DNA of 64,000 nucleotides from Saccharospirillum sp040881935 (lineage in GTDB: Bacteria > Pseudomonadota > Gammaproteobacteria > Pseudomonadales > Natronospirillaceae), in assembly GCF_040881935.1 (NCBI RefSeq), contig NZ_JBBECH010000054.1, positions 31,207 through 95,206 on the forward strand, in the 5' to 3' direction. A model generated the notes under the pieces. It had not been told where the DNA came from. It did not search any database and saw only the letters and a program-made list of their open reading frames with translations. Within the stretch, counting starts at the first letter, position 1. Every line of letters begins with the position of its first letter. Shown one piece after another: positions 42,797-51,784 of this stretch. Made by a program: the position numbers and the translations under genes.

Positions 42797-43930
42797 TTAC
42801 TGAACACCATAGGTAGAAAAGTCGACCTTGGCCCAGACTTCCTCGTTCACCCGTTCAGCAATGGCCTCGGGGTCGTCATCGAGTTCTGTGGCAATCTCGG
42901 TCCATTTATCGACCAGCGTCGTGAACTGCTCCAGCTTGGCTTCCACGTTTTCCAGACCATACCGCGATTCAGCATCGGCAACGACCTGAGCCATGTCGTC
43001 TTCAACAAAGGTGGCGGTTGCGTCTAGCAATGCCTGGCTGGGTTCAACAAACTCGATGCCTTCATTGCGCGCCAGTGCCTCGGCTTCAGCGGGCATTTCG
43101 TGAGCCCAGCGCTGGGTAGCCAGTGCGCTAGACAGGCTGGATGATTCAGCCAGCATCTTGCGGTCTGCTTCGCTCAGACGTGCCCAGCTGTTGCGGCCAA
43201 AGGCGTGCGAAATGGTGGAGTGGTAGGTGCCCAGGCGAATGGTGGTGATGTGTGTGATGACATCGTCCAGCCGGAAGGAGATCAGATCCGCCGAGGAAGC
43301 GATGGTGCCATCCAGAATGCCCTGGGAGATGGCTTCAAAGGTTTCGCCGACCGAGGTGTTTGATGGTGACGCACCCATGGTGCTTGCCCAGCGAGCGTAT
43401 TGGGGGTTGCCGGCACGCAAGCGCAAACCCTGTAAGTCGTCAATGTCGCTGACCGGTTCGGTCGTCAGTAACTGATACAGGTCTGAAGCGTGGCTGCTGG
43501 TGTAGACAATGCCCAGGTTTTTCAGGTTGTCCTGGCAGTCGGCGCAATTGACGATGTAGTCGGTCATCGCAGCGCCCATGGCCTGGGAGTTGGTGCCCTG
43601 AAACGAGAGGTCACCGACCAGGTTGATTTCCGGCAAATCCGATGGGAAATAAGCAGGCAGGAACATACCCGCATCGGCCAGGCCGCTGGTAACGGCAGTA
43701 CGCATGTTGCCCAGATTGGCGACTTCCGTGCCCAGAATGGTGCTGTTCATCCGGTTGCCGGTTTTATCGGCGAGTTGTTCCTGGAAGCTGGTAAACAGCG
43801 GCGTATGTCCTGGGTGGGCAGGCGGCGTGCCCGGAGCCAGGCGCATATTTTCGGCGTGGACGGCCTGGGCGGCAAAGGCGAGTGTTGCTGCGCTCAGGGT
43901 CAGGGTGGCGAGAAATCGAGTCTTACGCAT
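42797..43930 (-). CDS. dctP: TRAP transporter solute-binding protein (DctP type)
   Basis: The 377-residue product has a Sec signal peptide (LTLSAATLAFAAQAVHA, cleavage after AHA). The DctP fold shows LRLRAGNPQYARWASTMGAS, with the arginine that salt-bridges the substrate carboxylate, and TSVGETFEAISQGILDGTIA. The periplasmic protein delivers substrate to DctQM. Its gene is divergent from the crotonase gene across 368 bp, so a shared regulator is likely. Confidence 0.95.
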   Translation of the reverse strand: MRKTRFLATLTLSAATLAFAAQAVHAENMRLAPGTPPAHPGHTPLFTSFQEQLADKTGNRMNSTILGTEVANLGNMRTAVTSGLADAGMFLPAYFPSDLPEINLVGDLSFQGTNSQAMGAAMTDYIVNCADCQDNLKNLGIVYTSSHASDLYQLLTTEPVSDIDDLQGLRLRAGNPQYARWASTMGASPSNTSVGETFEAISQGILDGTIASSADLISFRLDDVITHITTIRLGTYHSTISHAFGRNSWARLSEADRKMLAESSSLSSALATQRWAHEMPAEAEALARNEGIEFVEPSQALLDATATFVEDDMAQVVADAESRYGLENVEAKLEQFTTLVDKWTEIATELDDDPEAIAERVNEEVWAKVDFSTYGVQ

Positions 43931-44298
43931 CTCTATAACCTCTTTTGTGTCTTGTTGTATTGGTTAGTGGTGCCGGTGTTCAGTCGGCGCGGTCAGGCGC
44001 CGGGTAAGATCTGTGTTGTTTATGTCATATATTGTTGTGCTTATCAACATAAATTGGATAAATACTGACGACAGCCATACTGAATAAGAGGTAGTGTAAG
44101 CCGCATGGAGTCTGGGTATAGCCTTTATATAGAGCGTTTTGTTCCAAACCAGTGGCGGCTTATCGCTAAAAATGATTAAAAATAAATTGTTTACAAATAC
44201 AACAATTAATCGGTAGTCTTCGCTTAACGAATTCATGGGCGGCATCTGGATAGTGGTCTTTCTATCGGGCGCCGCCAACCCGAACAGGATGGGTTGCT
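43931..44298. promoter_or_regulatory. Divergent control region of the TRAP and beta-oxidation genes
   Basis: An AT-rich 368-bp gap between divergent genes. Two inverted repeats stand out: TGTTG-N7-CAACA at 44033-44049 and AATTGTT-N9-AACAATT at 44185-44207. The second has the size of a MarR operator. Assignment to the MarR protein at 40165-40623 is a guess. Confidence 0.4.
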
Positions 44299-45057
44299 AT
44301 GACCGACACCGCACTGGTATCAATGGACGTAAACGATGGTATCGCCCATGTTTGCCTTAATCGTCCCGCGAAACACAATGCCATTAACGATGCTTTGCTG
44401 CTCGAACTGGAAGCACTGTTCAACCCGTTGGACGCGTCCATTCGCGTGGTGATTCTGACCGGGTCTGGCGACAACTTCTGTGCCGGTCTGGATCTGGCCG
44501 AACATCAGGCCCGGGAGCCGTTTGAAGTAGTGCGTCACTCCCAGATGTGGCACCGGGTGTTTGGCAAAATGACCAACGCGGGCATCCCTATCGTTGCCGT
44601 GCTTAAAGGCGCCGTGATTGGCGGCGGGCTTGAGCTGGCGTCGACCGCTCATGTCCGCATTGCAGAAGATTCCACCTTCTTTCGGTTGCCCGAAGGCCGG
44701 CACGGCATCTTCGTTGGCGGCGGTGCCTCGGTGCGAGTGGCCAACGTTATTGGTGCGGGCCGGATGACGGAAATGATGCTGACCGGTCGAACCCTGAATG
44801 CCGATGAAGGTGAGCGGTTGGGTCTGGCGCATTACCGGGTTGGCTCGGGTGAAGGCGAGGCCAAAGCCCGCGAGCTGGCCGCCAGCATCGCGCAGAACTC
44901 ACCGTTGTCGAACTGGGCCATGGTCAGCGCCATGAGCCGCATCGACAGCATGTCGATGGACGACGGTCTCTTTACCGAATCGCTGGTCGCCGGCATGACC
45001 CAGACCAGCCCCGAGGTTCAGGCCCGCATAGGCCAATTTCTGAACAGGAAGAAATGA
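44299..45057 (+). CDS. Enoyl-CoA hydratase/isomerase family protein
   Basis: The 252-residue crotonase-fold protein has oxyanion-hole segments NFCAGLDLAEH and GAVIGGGLELAST, and FFRLPEGRHGIFVGGGASVR, where the Glu is a likely catalytic residue. It is not closely like the feruloyl-CoA hydratase-lyases that cleave directly to aldehydes, and the rest of the cluster suits a beta-oxidation route. It probably hydrates a cinnamoyl-type enoyl-CoA. The stop overlaps the thiolase start codon. Confidence 0.92.
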   Translation: MTDTALVSMDVNDGIAHVCLNRPAKHNAINDALLLELEALFNPLDASIRVVILTGSGDNFCAGLDLAEHQAREPFEVVRHSQMWHRVFGKMTNAGIPIVAVLKGAVIGGGLELASTAHVRIAEDSTFFRLPEGRHGIFVGGGASVRVANVIGAGRMTEMMLTGRTLNADEGERLGLAHYRVGSGEGEAKARELAASIAQNSPLSNWAMVSAMSRIDSMSMDDGLFTESLVAGMTQTSPEVQARIGQFLNRKK

Positions 45058-46319
45058 TCATGAGCACTACTTATCAGGCTTCCGAGCGCGATGCGCTCTT
45101 GTCCCAATACGACGATATCTATCTGGTAGACGGAAGGCGTACGCCGTTTGCCGACTACTGCGGCGTACTGCGTGAAGTGTCTCCAATTGATCTTGGCATT
45201 TACGCAGCCCGCGCCACTTTCGAACACAGCGGCATTCCCGCCAGTGACGTTGATGCTGTGATTGCGGGCAGCGTGGCCCAGGCTAGCTTTGATGCCTTCA
45301 TGCTGCCGCGCCACATCGGTTTGTACTCCGGTGTAAAACAAACCGCCCCTTCGCTGCTGGTGCACCGACTGTGCGCCACCGGCTTCGAAGCCATTCTGAC
45401 CGCTGCCGACCAGATCAAACTCGGCAAGGCGAAACTGGTGCTCTGTGCCGGTGCCGAGTCGATGTCCCGCAACCCGGTGGCGTCTTATACCCAGCGTGCT
45501 GGCTTCAAACTGGGCCAGGTAGAGTTCGGTGATTTCCTCTGGGAAGCGATGATCGACACCGCCCCGGATATGGCCATGGGCCACACCGCCGAAGAGCTGG
45601 CCAAACGCTACGACATCAGCCGGGCTGAGGTCGATGACTATGCAGCGCGCAGTTTTGCCGCCGCCATCGATGCCTGGGACCGGGGTTTTTACAACGACGA
45701 AGTGGTCTCGGTCACCAACACCGACTTCCCGCTGGAAGGCTATAAAAACCGGGGTCTCAAGCTGTCGGATCGCGCCGCCAGTTTCGATCGGGACGGTCAC
45801 GTTCGGTCGAGCCCGCTGGAGATTCTGAACAAGCTGCGCCCGGCTTTCGGCGGCGTGCAAACCGGGGGTAACTCCTCAGCCATTGTCGATGGCGCTGCCG
45901 CTGTGCTGGTTGCCTCGGGTGAATACGTGCGAGCTCACGGGCTGAAACCACTGGCGCGCATTGTCGGTGGCTCAGTAGTCGGTGTGCCGCCAGAAATCAT
46001 GGGCATCGGCCCGGCACCGGCGATCAGCAGCGTGCTGGCCAATCAGAAAATGAAACTGGCCGACATTGGCCGTATCGAAATCAACGAAGCCTTTGGCGCC
46101 CAGTATATTGCTGTTGAGCGTGAGCTCGGGCTCGACCGCGATAAGGTAAACGTGAATGGCGGCGCCATCGCCATCGGTCACCCGCTGGGCGTCACCGGCG
46201 TGCGCCTCACTCACACCGTTGCGCGTCAATTGAAAGAAAGCGGTGAACAGTTTGGCATTTCCTCGGCCTGTGCCGGGGGTGGGCAGGGCATCAGCGTGCT
46301 GCTGGAAAATGCGGGTTAA
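45054..46319 (+). CDS. Thiolase (acetyl-CoA acyltransferase type)
   Basis: The 421-residue thiolase has the nucleophilic Cys in VHRLCATGFEAIL, NEAFGAQ, the His in AIAIGHPLGVTGVR and the second Cys in SSACAGGGQGISV. The ATG at 45054 overlaps the preceding stop; a second ATG at 45060 is equally placed for the AGGAA site. It should cleave a 3-oxoacyl-CoA to acetyl-CoA plus a shortened acyl-CoA, in this context perhaps an aroyl-CoA. Confidence 0.94.
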   Translation: MIMSTTYQASERDALLSQYDDIYLVDGRRTPFADYCGVLREVSPIDLGIYAARATFEHSGIPASDVDAVIAGSVAQASFDAFMLPRHIGLYSGVKQTAPSLLVHRLCATGFEAILTAADQIKLGKAKLVLCAGAESMSRNPVASYTQRAGFKLGQVEFGDFLWEAMIDTAPDMAMGHTAEELAKRYDISRAEVDDYAARSFAAAIDAWDRGFYNDEVVSVTNTDFPLEGYKNRGLKLSDRAASFDRDGHVRSSPLEILNKLRPAFGGVQTGGNSSAIVDGAAAVLVASGEYVRAHGLKPLARIVGGSVVGVPPEIMGIGPAPAISSVLANQKMKLADIGRIEINEAFGAQYIAVERELGLDRDKVNVNGGAIAIGHPLGVTGVRLTHTVARQLKESGEQFGISSACAGGGQGISVLLENAG

Positions 46320-46328
46320 GGGGGCGTT

Positions 46329-47096
46329 ATGAAACTGTCTGAACTCAACGCTCTGGTTACTGGCGCCAGTTCCGGGCTCGGTGAAGCGGTGGCGCGGCAT
46401 TTAGTCGCCGCCGGTGCCCGGGTTACCCTGGCCGATGTAAACGATGAAGCCGGTCAAAAACTGGCCGCCGAGCTTGGCGACAACGCTGTCTTTGCGCATA
46501 CCGACATCACCGATGAAACCCAAGTTAGCGCCTCCCTGGCCGCGCTTCAGGAGCGCTGGGGTCCACTCAATGCGCTGATTAATTGCGCAGGCATTCCTGG
46601 TGCCGAGCGCGTGCTTGGGCGTAAGGGCGTGCACCGCCTGGACACGTTTTCGCGAGCCATTCAGGTCAACCTGATCGGTACCTTCAATATGATCCGCCTG
46701 GCCGCCGAGGCGATGCAACACTCACCGCCGAACGAAGGTCTGGAGCAGGGCGTTATCATCAATACCGCCTCGGTCGCTGCCTACGATGGCCAGATTGGTC
46801 AGGCAGCCTACGCCGCATCCAAAGGTGGCATCGTCAGCATGACGCTGCCACTGGCACGGGAATTGTCGGCCTTCGGCATTCGGGTAATGACCATAGCGCC
46901 CGGGCTGTTTAAAACACCGATGATGTCGGTATTGCCCGAAGAAGTGCAGCAATCACTCGGCGATTCCGTGCCCTTTCCGGCCCGCCTGGGTGAGCCTGAA
47001 GAATTTGCCGCGCTCGCCGCTCATATTCTGGAAAACCCCATGCTCAACGGCGAAGTCATTCGCCTCGATGGCGCGTTGCGCATGGCGGCGAGGTAA
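46329..47096 (+). CDS. Short-chain dehydrogenase, 3-hydroxyacyl-CoA dehydrogenase type II-like
   Basis: The 255-residue SDR has the NAD motif TGASSGLGEA, NCAGIPGAERVLG, catalytic Ser in NTASVAAYDGQIGQ and YAASK. The overall pattern (GLFKTPMMSVLPEEVQQSLG) follows the HSD17B10/type II 3-hydroxyacyl-CoA dehydrogenases. It would oxidise the 3-hydroxyacyl-CoA made by the crotonase. It lies 9 bp after the thiolase gene and 4 bp before the acyl-CoA dehydrogenase gene, clearly in one operon. Confidence 0.93.
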   Translation: MKLSELNALVTGASSGLGEAVARHLVAAGARVTLADVNDEAGQKLAAELGDNAVFAHTDITDETQVSASLAALQERWGPLNALINCAGIPGAERVLGRKGVHRLDTFSRAIQVNLIGTFNMIRLAAEAMQHSPPNEGLEQGVIINTASVAAYDGQIGQAAYAASKGGIVSMTLPLARELSAFGIRVMTIAPGLFKTPMMSVLPEEVQQSLGDSVPFPARLGEPEEFAALAAHILENPMLNGEVIRLDGALRMAAR

Positions 47097-47100
47097 CCGC

Positions 47101-48864
47101 ATGACTGCCTATCGTGTGCCGGTAGAAGACATCCGTTTCGGGCTGCAGCATTTAATCGGTCGTGACCGGTTGAACCGGTTGCCCGCCTGCGAAGCGCTCG
47201 ACGATGAACTGATGAGCGCCGTTATCGAAGAAGCGGCCCGCTTCGCCGAGCAGGTTCTGGCGCCGTTGAATGCAACCGGTGATCAGCAAGGCTGTCGTCT
47301 CGACCAGGGCAAAGTGACAACTCCGGATGGCTGGGCAGAGGCCTACGCGCAATTCCGGGAAGCAGGGTGGACAGGCCTGTGTTTGCCGGAATCCCTGGGT
47401 GGCCAGGCGTTGCCCAAGGTATTGGCCATGGCCGTCACAGAAGGCTGGCAAAGTGCGAACCTGGCGTTCAGCCTGGTGCAACCACTGACCGAAGGTGCTG
47501 TCGAAGCCTTACTGGCCAGTGGTGATACGAACTTGATCGAACAGTACGGAGCACACCTGGTCAGCGGCGACTGGACCGCCACCATGGCGCTGACTGAACC
47601 CGCGGCCGGGTCAGACCTCGGGCTGATGAAAACCCGGGCCACAGCCGATGAGCGGGGCGGCTACCGTTTGCAGGGCGACAAGCAATTTATCACCTACGGT
47701 GATCACGATTTTACAGAACGCAAACTGCATCTGGTGCTGGCACGATTGCCCGATGCACCGGCAGGCAGCAAAGGCATTTCCCTGTTTGCCGTGCCCAGTC
47801 ACGTTGAAACGCAAGACGGTCAATTGCAACCCAATGACGTGGCCTGCACCGGCATCGAACACAAACTCGGCCTGCACGGTAGCCCAACCTGTTCGTTGCA
47901 ACTGGGTGGCAACCAGGGCGCCTGGGGCCAATTAGTCGGCGAACCGAATCGTGGCCTGTCGGTCATGTTCGTAATGATGAACGAAGCCCGGTTAAGCGTT
48001 GGCTTGCAAGGCGTAGCTGTAGCTGAACGAGCCTACCAGGCGGCACTCGCCTGGGCGCAAGAACGTCAGCAGGGCCGCCACGTAGAAACCGGCAAGAGCC
48101 CAGTAGCCCTCGTCGAACACCCGGACATCCAACGTCTGCTACTCGGTATGCGCAGCTGCCTGTTTGCGGCGCGAATGCTGGGCCTGCACCTCGGCCACAA
48201 AGTTGATTGCGCACGAGAAAAACATCACCCCGAGTCGCAGCAAGCACAACAGGAACTCGATTTACTCACACCAATATTCAAGGCACACGTTACCGAAATG
48301 GCAAACCGCTTAACCGGCGATGCCATTCAAATATTCGGCGGCATGGGGTTCATCGAAGAAACCGGCGTCGCTCAGTTTTATCGCGACCTGCGCATCAGCA
48401 CTATTTACGAAGGCACCACCGGCATCCAGGCGCAAGACTTTCTGTTCAGAAAACTCCAGCGCGACAATGGCGAAATATTTTACGACTGGCTGAACCGTAT
48501 AAAAACCGACCTTCAGCCACTCAGCGAACATCCGGAATGTTCAACAGACTGGGCACTGCTAACCCGAAAAATAGATGCACTGCACAACACCGCCCGCGAC
48601 CTGCTCGAACACCAGGCCAGCAACGCCACCCTAATGCACGCAGCGTCAGTAGCTCTATTGGAAGCCACCGGCATTCTGGCTCTCGGCTGGCAATTGGCCT
48701 TGTCAGTGCTGGCCGCCGAAAACGACACAGTATCGCCCAAAGAACGAAACAACATCCAGGCCTTACTGGCGTTCTACTGCGCGCACCATTTGCCAGAAAT
48801 ACGAGTGCATCTGGACCGGGTTCAAAATGCGGACCGTGGCATTGGCCAGTACCAGTTCGGGTGA
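47101..48864 (+). CDS. Acyl-CoA dehydrogenase of the long AcdA/DmdC-like type
   Basis: The product has 587 residues from the ATG at 47101 (GAGGT six bases upstream). It carries MALTEPAAGSDLGLMKTRA, DAIQIFGGMGFIEETGVAQF and TIYEGTTGIQAQDF with the catalytic Glu, plus a C-terminal helical extension (about 440-587). This length and layout match the DmdC/FadE-like long acyl-CoA dehydrogenases. In this operon it would desaturate a saturated side chain, for instance a phenylpropanoyl-CoA, feeding the hydratase. The substrate is inferred. Confidence 0.94.
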   Translation: MTAYRVPVEDIRFGLQHLIGRDRLNRLPACEALDDELMSAVIEEAARFAEQVLAPLNATGDQQGCRLDQGKVTTPDGWAEAYAQFREAGWTGLCLPESLGGQALPKVLAMAVTEGWQSANLAFSLVQPLTEGAVEALLASGDTNLIEQYGAHLVSGDWTATMALTEPAAGSDLGLMKTRATADERGGYRLQGDKQFITYGDHDFTERKLHLVLARLPDAPAGSKGISLFAVPSHVETQDGQLQPNDVACTGIEHKLGLHGSPTCSLQLGGNQGAWGQLVGEPNRGLSVMFVMMNEARLSVGLQGVAVAERAYQAALAWAQERQQGRHVETGKSPVALVEHPDIQRLLLGMRSCLFAARMLGLHLGHKVDCAREKHHPESQQAQQELDLLTPIFKAHVTEMANRLTGDAIQIFGGMGFIEETGVAQFYRDLRISTIYEGTTGIQAQDFLFRKLQRDNGEIFYDWLNRIKTDLQPLSEHPECSTDWALLTRKIDALHNTARDLLEHQASNATLMHAASVALLEATGILALGWQLALSVLAAENDTVSPKERNNIQALLAFYCAHHLPEIRVHLDRVQNADRGIGQYQFG

Positions 48865-48887
48865 GTTTTTTGCCAGGAGTTCGTGCC

Positions 48888-48990
48888 AGCAGCCGGGTAT
48901 ACCTATCCGGGGTCGGCGTGAATCCATCCATGGAGCCTAGTCCGCAGCATCCTTGCTGCGGACTACCCCGGATAGGTACACCCGGCAGCT
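48888..48990 (-). repeat. Twin-hairpin palindromic repeat R11 (subfamily I)
   Basis: Arms GGGTATACCTATCCGGGG and a partner with one mismatch enclose the core. On the minus strand the tips are CAAGGATG and CATGGATG. It is antisense to both neighbours and inverted relative to R12. Confidence 0.9.
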
Positions 48991-49061
48991 TGCTCTTAGT
49001 TTGGTGGCGACGCTTAACCTGAAAATGAAAAAATAGTTTTAAGATTTTTAAAGTTTAGGTT

Positions 49062-49192
49062 GGCAATTAACACAGGGTTGCAGGGGCGTTTCACGCAGTA
49101 GCGGGCAGGACGCCCGCGTGCCGTTTGGCGGCACAGGGATGTGCCTCCAAAACGGCACGGAGTGAAGCGGGCCTGCAACCCGAACGATTGCC
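49062..49192 (+). repeat. Divergent twin-hairpin palindrome R12 (subfamily IV)
   Basis: The outer arms GGCAAT...GGGTTGCAGG and CCTGCAACCC...ATTGCC enclose two hairpins. One is GCGGGC-AGGAC-GCCCGC; the other is a long stem tipped CACAGGGATGTG. The sequence differs from the other subfamilies but keeps the same architecture and a GGA at each tip (26 nt apart). It is sense with the ligase gene. Confidence 0.75.
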
Positions 49193-49279
49193 ACCGCATA
49201 AAATTCAACGTTAACCACAGTAACAACCCACGCTCGCAACAAAAAGAGAGCCGGGTGACTAAAATAAAAAGGTGAGGAA

Positions 49280-51124
49280 ATGGCAACAGGTTACCGCGAT
49301 ATTGAAATCGGTCAGGCGACCGCTCGATTGACGAAGCGTTCCGACGGCACTCAGTTGCTGGAAACCGAAGAGCAGCTACCGGCCTACCCCGATACGTTAA
49401 TCGAACGGTTGGATCACTGGGCCAGCGTTGCGACAGACCGGGTGTTTGTGGCTGAGCGCAACAGCGAAGGTGAATGGGAACCGGTCAGTTATGGTGAAAC
49501 GCTGCAACGGGTTCGGTCACTGGCGCAGGCGCTGTTGGATATGGGGCTGACGCCCGAACGACCTCTTGCGATTTTGAGTGGCAACAGTACCGAGCATTTA
49601 TTGCTGGCTTTGGCAGCGATGTATGTGGGCATACCCTATGCGCCCTTGTCACCGGCTTATTGTCTGATCAGTAAAGACTTTGGCAAGGCCAAATACATCT
49701 GTGAACTGCTCACGCCCGGAGCCTATTTTGTCGACAACGCCAGCGATTATGGCGACGCTCTCAATGCCATCGCAGCAGATGATGCCCAGGTGATTGCGTT
49801 GGATACCACCGGTTACACTGGCACTTCACAACCGTTCAGCAGTCTGGTGTCGACACCGGTTACTGATGCAGTCGACCAGGCGCATGCCGCATTAACGCCC
49901 GATACCATTGCCAAGTTTCTGTTTACCTCCGGTTCAACCGGCATGCCCAAAGGCGTTATCAACACCAACCGGATGCTGGCATCGAACCAGGAGATGCTTG
50001 CCGCAGTTATGCCCTTTCTGAAAAAAGAGCCGCCGGTATTGCTCGACTGGTTGCCCTGGAACCATACCTTCGGTGGCAACCACAACGTGGGCATTGTGTT
50101 GTACAACGGCGGTACCTTGTACATCGACGATGGCAAGCCGACGCCTGCCTTGTTTGAGCGCACAATCCATAACCTCCAGGAAATTTCGCCGACGGTTTAC
50201 TTCAACGTACCCAAAGGGTTTGAACTACTGGCCGACCGGCTGGAGCAAGACAATGCGTTACGCGAACGCTTCTTCCGGGACCTGAATCTGATGTTCTTTG
50301 CCGGTGCCGGGCTTTCCCAGCACGTCTGGGACAAGCTGGACAACCTGGCCATTAAAACCATCGGCGCCAAAATTGGAATGTTGACCGGATTGGGGGCAAC
50401 TGAAACCGCTCCGTCGGCGATGTTTGCCTCGCTGGAAGAATCGCAATCCGGTGTGATCGGTCTACCGGCTTTGGGGGTTGCGGTAAAGCTGGTACCCAAT
50501 GGCGGCAAGCTTGAATGCCGGGTCAAAGGTCCGAATGTCATGCCGGGATATTGGCGCCAGCCGGATGTGACCGCCAAGGTGTTTGATGAAGAAGGCTTCT
50601 ATTGTCTGGGCGATGCCGCCAAATTCATCGACCCGGAAAACCCGCAGCGCGGCATGAAATTCGATGGCCGCATCTCGGAAGACTTCAAACTCAACACCGG
50701 CACCTGGGTCAGTGTCGGGCCGTTGCGCGCGCGAATTATTGACGCCGGTGCGCCTGTGGTTCAGGACGTCGTTATCGCCGGGCTCGATCGGGCTTTTGTT
50801 TCCGCATTGGTGTTCCCCGAGCGGGAGCAGTGTCGTCTTCTGGCTGGTTTGGATGCAGACGCCGAGATCGACGACGTGGTGAAACACCCCGTTGTCATTG
50901 AACGCTTCAAGCAATTGCTGCGTGACCTGAAGGCCAGCAGCACGGGCAGTTCGAACCGCGTTGAACGTTTGGTGTTACTCACGGAACTGCCGCGTCTCGA
51001 TGCTCATGAAATTACCGACAAAGGCTCGATTAATCAGCGCGCCGTGCTGGAAAACCGCGCCAAAGTGGTTGACGAGATATACCAGTCAATCCCGTCCGCC
51101 GCTGTCATGACACTCACCGACTAA
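49280..51124 (+). CDS. Feruloyl-CoA synthetase-like acyl-CoA ligase
   Basis: The 614-residue adenylate-forming enzyme carries P-loop LFTSGSTGMPKGVINTN, the Y/W-rich WLPWNHTFGGNHNVG, LTGLGATETAPS and YCLGDAAKFIDPE. The PWNHTFGG and GLGATETAP stretches match Fcs-type ligases acting on hydroxycinnamates. It would form the CoA thioester that the neighbouring genes oxidise. GAGGAA precedes the ATG. Two repeats separate it from the acyl-CoA dehydrogenase gene, yet direction and context suggest the same unit. Confidence 0.92.
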   Translation: MATGYRDIEIGQATARLTKRSDGTQLLETEEQLPAYPDTLIERLDHWASVATDRVFVAERNSEGEWEPVSYGETLQRVRSLAQALLDMGLTPERPLAILSGNSTEHLLLALAAMYVGIPYAPLSPAYCLISKDFGKAKYICELLTPGAYFVDNASDYGDALNAIAADDAQVIALDTTGYTGTSQPFSSLVSTPVTDAVDQAHAALTPDTIAKFLFTSGSTGMPKGVINTNRMLASNQEMLAAVMPFLKKEPPVLLDWLPWNHTFGGNHNVGIVLYNGGTLYIDDGKPTPALFERTIHNLQEISPTVYFNVPKGFELLADRLEQDNALRERFFRDLNLMFFAGAGLSQHVWDKLDNLAIKTIGAKIGMLTGLGATETAPSAMFASLEESQSGVIGLPALGVAVKLVPNGGKLECRVKGPNVMPGYWRQPDVTAKVFDEEGFYCLGDAAKFIDPENPQRGMKFDGRISEDFKLNTGTWVSVGPLRARIIDAGAPVVQDVVIAGLDRAFVSALVFPEREQCRLLAGLDADAEIDDVVKHPVVIERFKQLLRDLKASSTGSSNRVERLVLLTELPRLDAHEITDKGSINQRAVLENRAKVVDEIYQSIPSAAVMTLTD

Positions 51125-51134
51125 GGATCATCCC

Positions 51135-51551
51135 ATGCTCATCAACCGACATACACAAACCATTGAGTGGGGTGATTGCGATCCGGCCGGCATCGTTTTT
51201 TACCCCCGTTATTTTGCGTACTTCGATGCCTGTACCGGCAAGCTGTTTGCCAAAGCCGGCTTTCCAAAATTCGACATGCTCAAGCAGTTCGACATGGTCG
51301 GTATACCCATGGTCGATACCCGTTCGAAGTTTTATATCCCGTCCCATTTTGGCGAAGAGGTGGTGATTGAATCGACCGTTACCGAATTTCGGCGCAGCAG
51401 TTTCGATGTGCACCACAGTATTTTGAAAGGCGATGCCCTGGCTGTAGAGGGTTTCGAAACCCGGGTCTGGGTTGGGCGTGACCCGGACGATGCCGATAAG
51501 ATCAAATCCCAGGCCATTCCCCGTGAAGTAATTGAAGCGTTTAACCGCTGA
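51135..51551 (+). CDS. 4-hydroxybenzoyl-CoA thioesterase family protein
   Basis: The 138-residue hotdog-fold enzyme has the 4HBT signature WGDCDPAGIVFYPRYFAYFD, in which the Asp of DCDPAG is catalytic in the Pseudomonas enzyme. Ten bases separate it from the ligase gene. In the operon it would release the aromatic acid (for example a hydroxybenzoate) from its CoA thioester after thiolysis. The exact aroyl group is unknown. Confidence 0.92.
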   Translation: MLINRHTQTIEWGDCDPAGIVFYPRYFAYFDACTGKLFAKAGFPKFDMLKQFDMVGIPMVDTRSKFYIPSHFGEEVVIESTVTEFRRSSFDVHHSILKGDALAVEGFETRVWVGRDPDDADKIKSQAIPREVIEAFNR

Positions 51552-51784
51552 GCTCTGAGAGGTTTTGGATGAAGTGCGGAAAACCTGTATAGAACCCCAG
51601 CCCGTGGGACGGCGCAGCCGTTTGGCCGACGTTACGATCTCGGCTGGTTGATTCGCCCCCAACCATGGCGTTGTAACGCCGCTTCCTGTAAGCTGCACCG
51701 CCGCTCAAAAACGGGCGTCGCGACCTGCCTGTTAAAAGGATGGGTCACCCATCTTTGCTTTTCAAAATAGAGAATCTCCGAACT

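Noticed and set aside
44299..45057. Feruloyl-CoA hydratase-lyase (Ech) assignment for the crotonase
   Set aside because: The sequence does not follow the Ech pattern, and thiolase, SDR and acyl-CoA dehydrogenase genes beside it point to beta-oxidation. A general hydratase call is safer.
46990..47100. N-terminal extension of the long acyl-CoA dehydrogenase
   Set aside because: These codons overlap the end of the SDR gene in another frame. The ATG at 47101 has a good GAGGT site and matches the family start.
49206..49216. LiuR-like half site before the Fcs-like ligase (CAACGTTAACC)
   Set aside because: Only the central ACGTTAAC matches; the right half-site is absent.
51735..51756. Regulatory RNA element in the rhlE leader
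   Set aside because: Only a short stem-loop (GATGGGTCACCCATC) is visible, not enough to claim a thermosensor or riboswitch.
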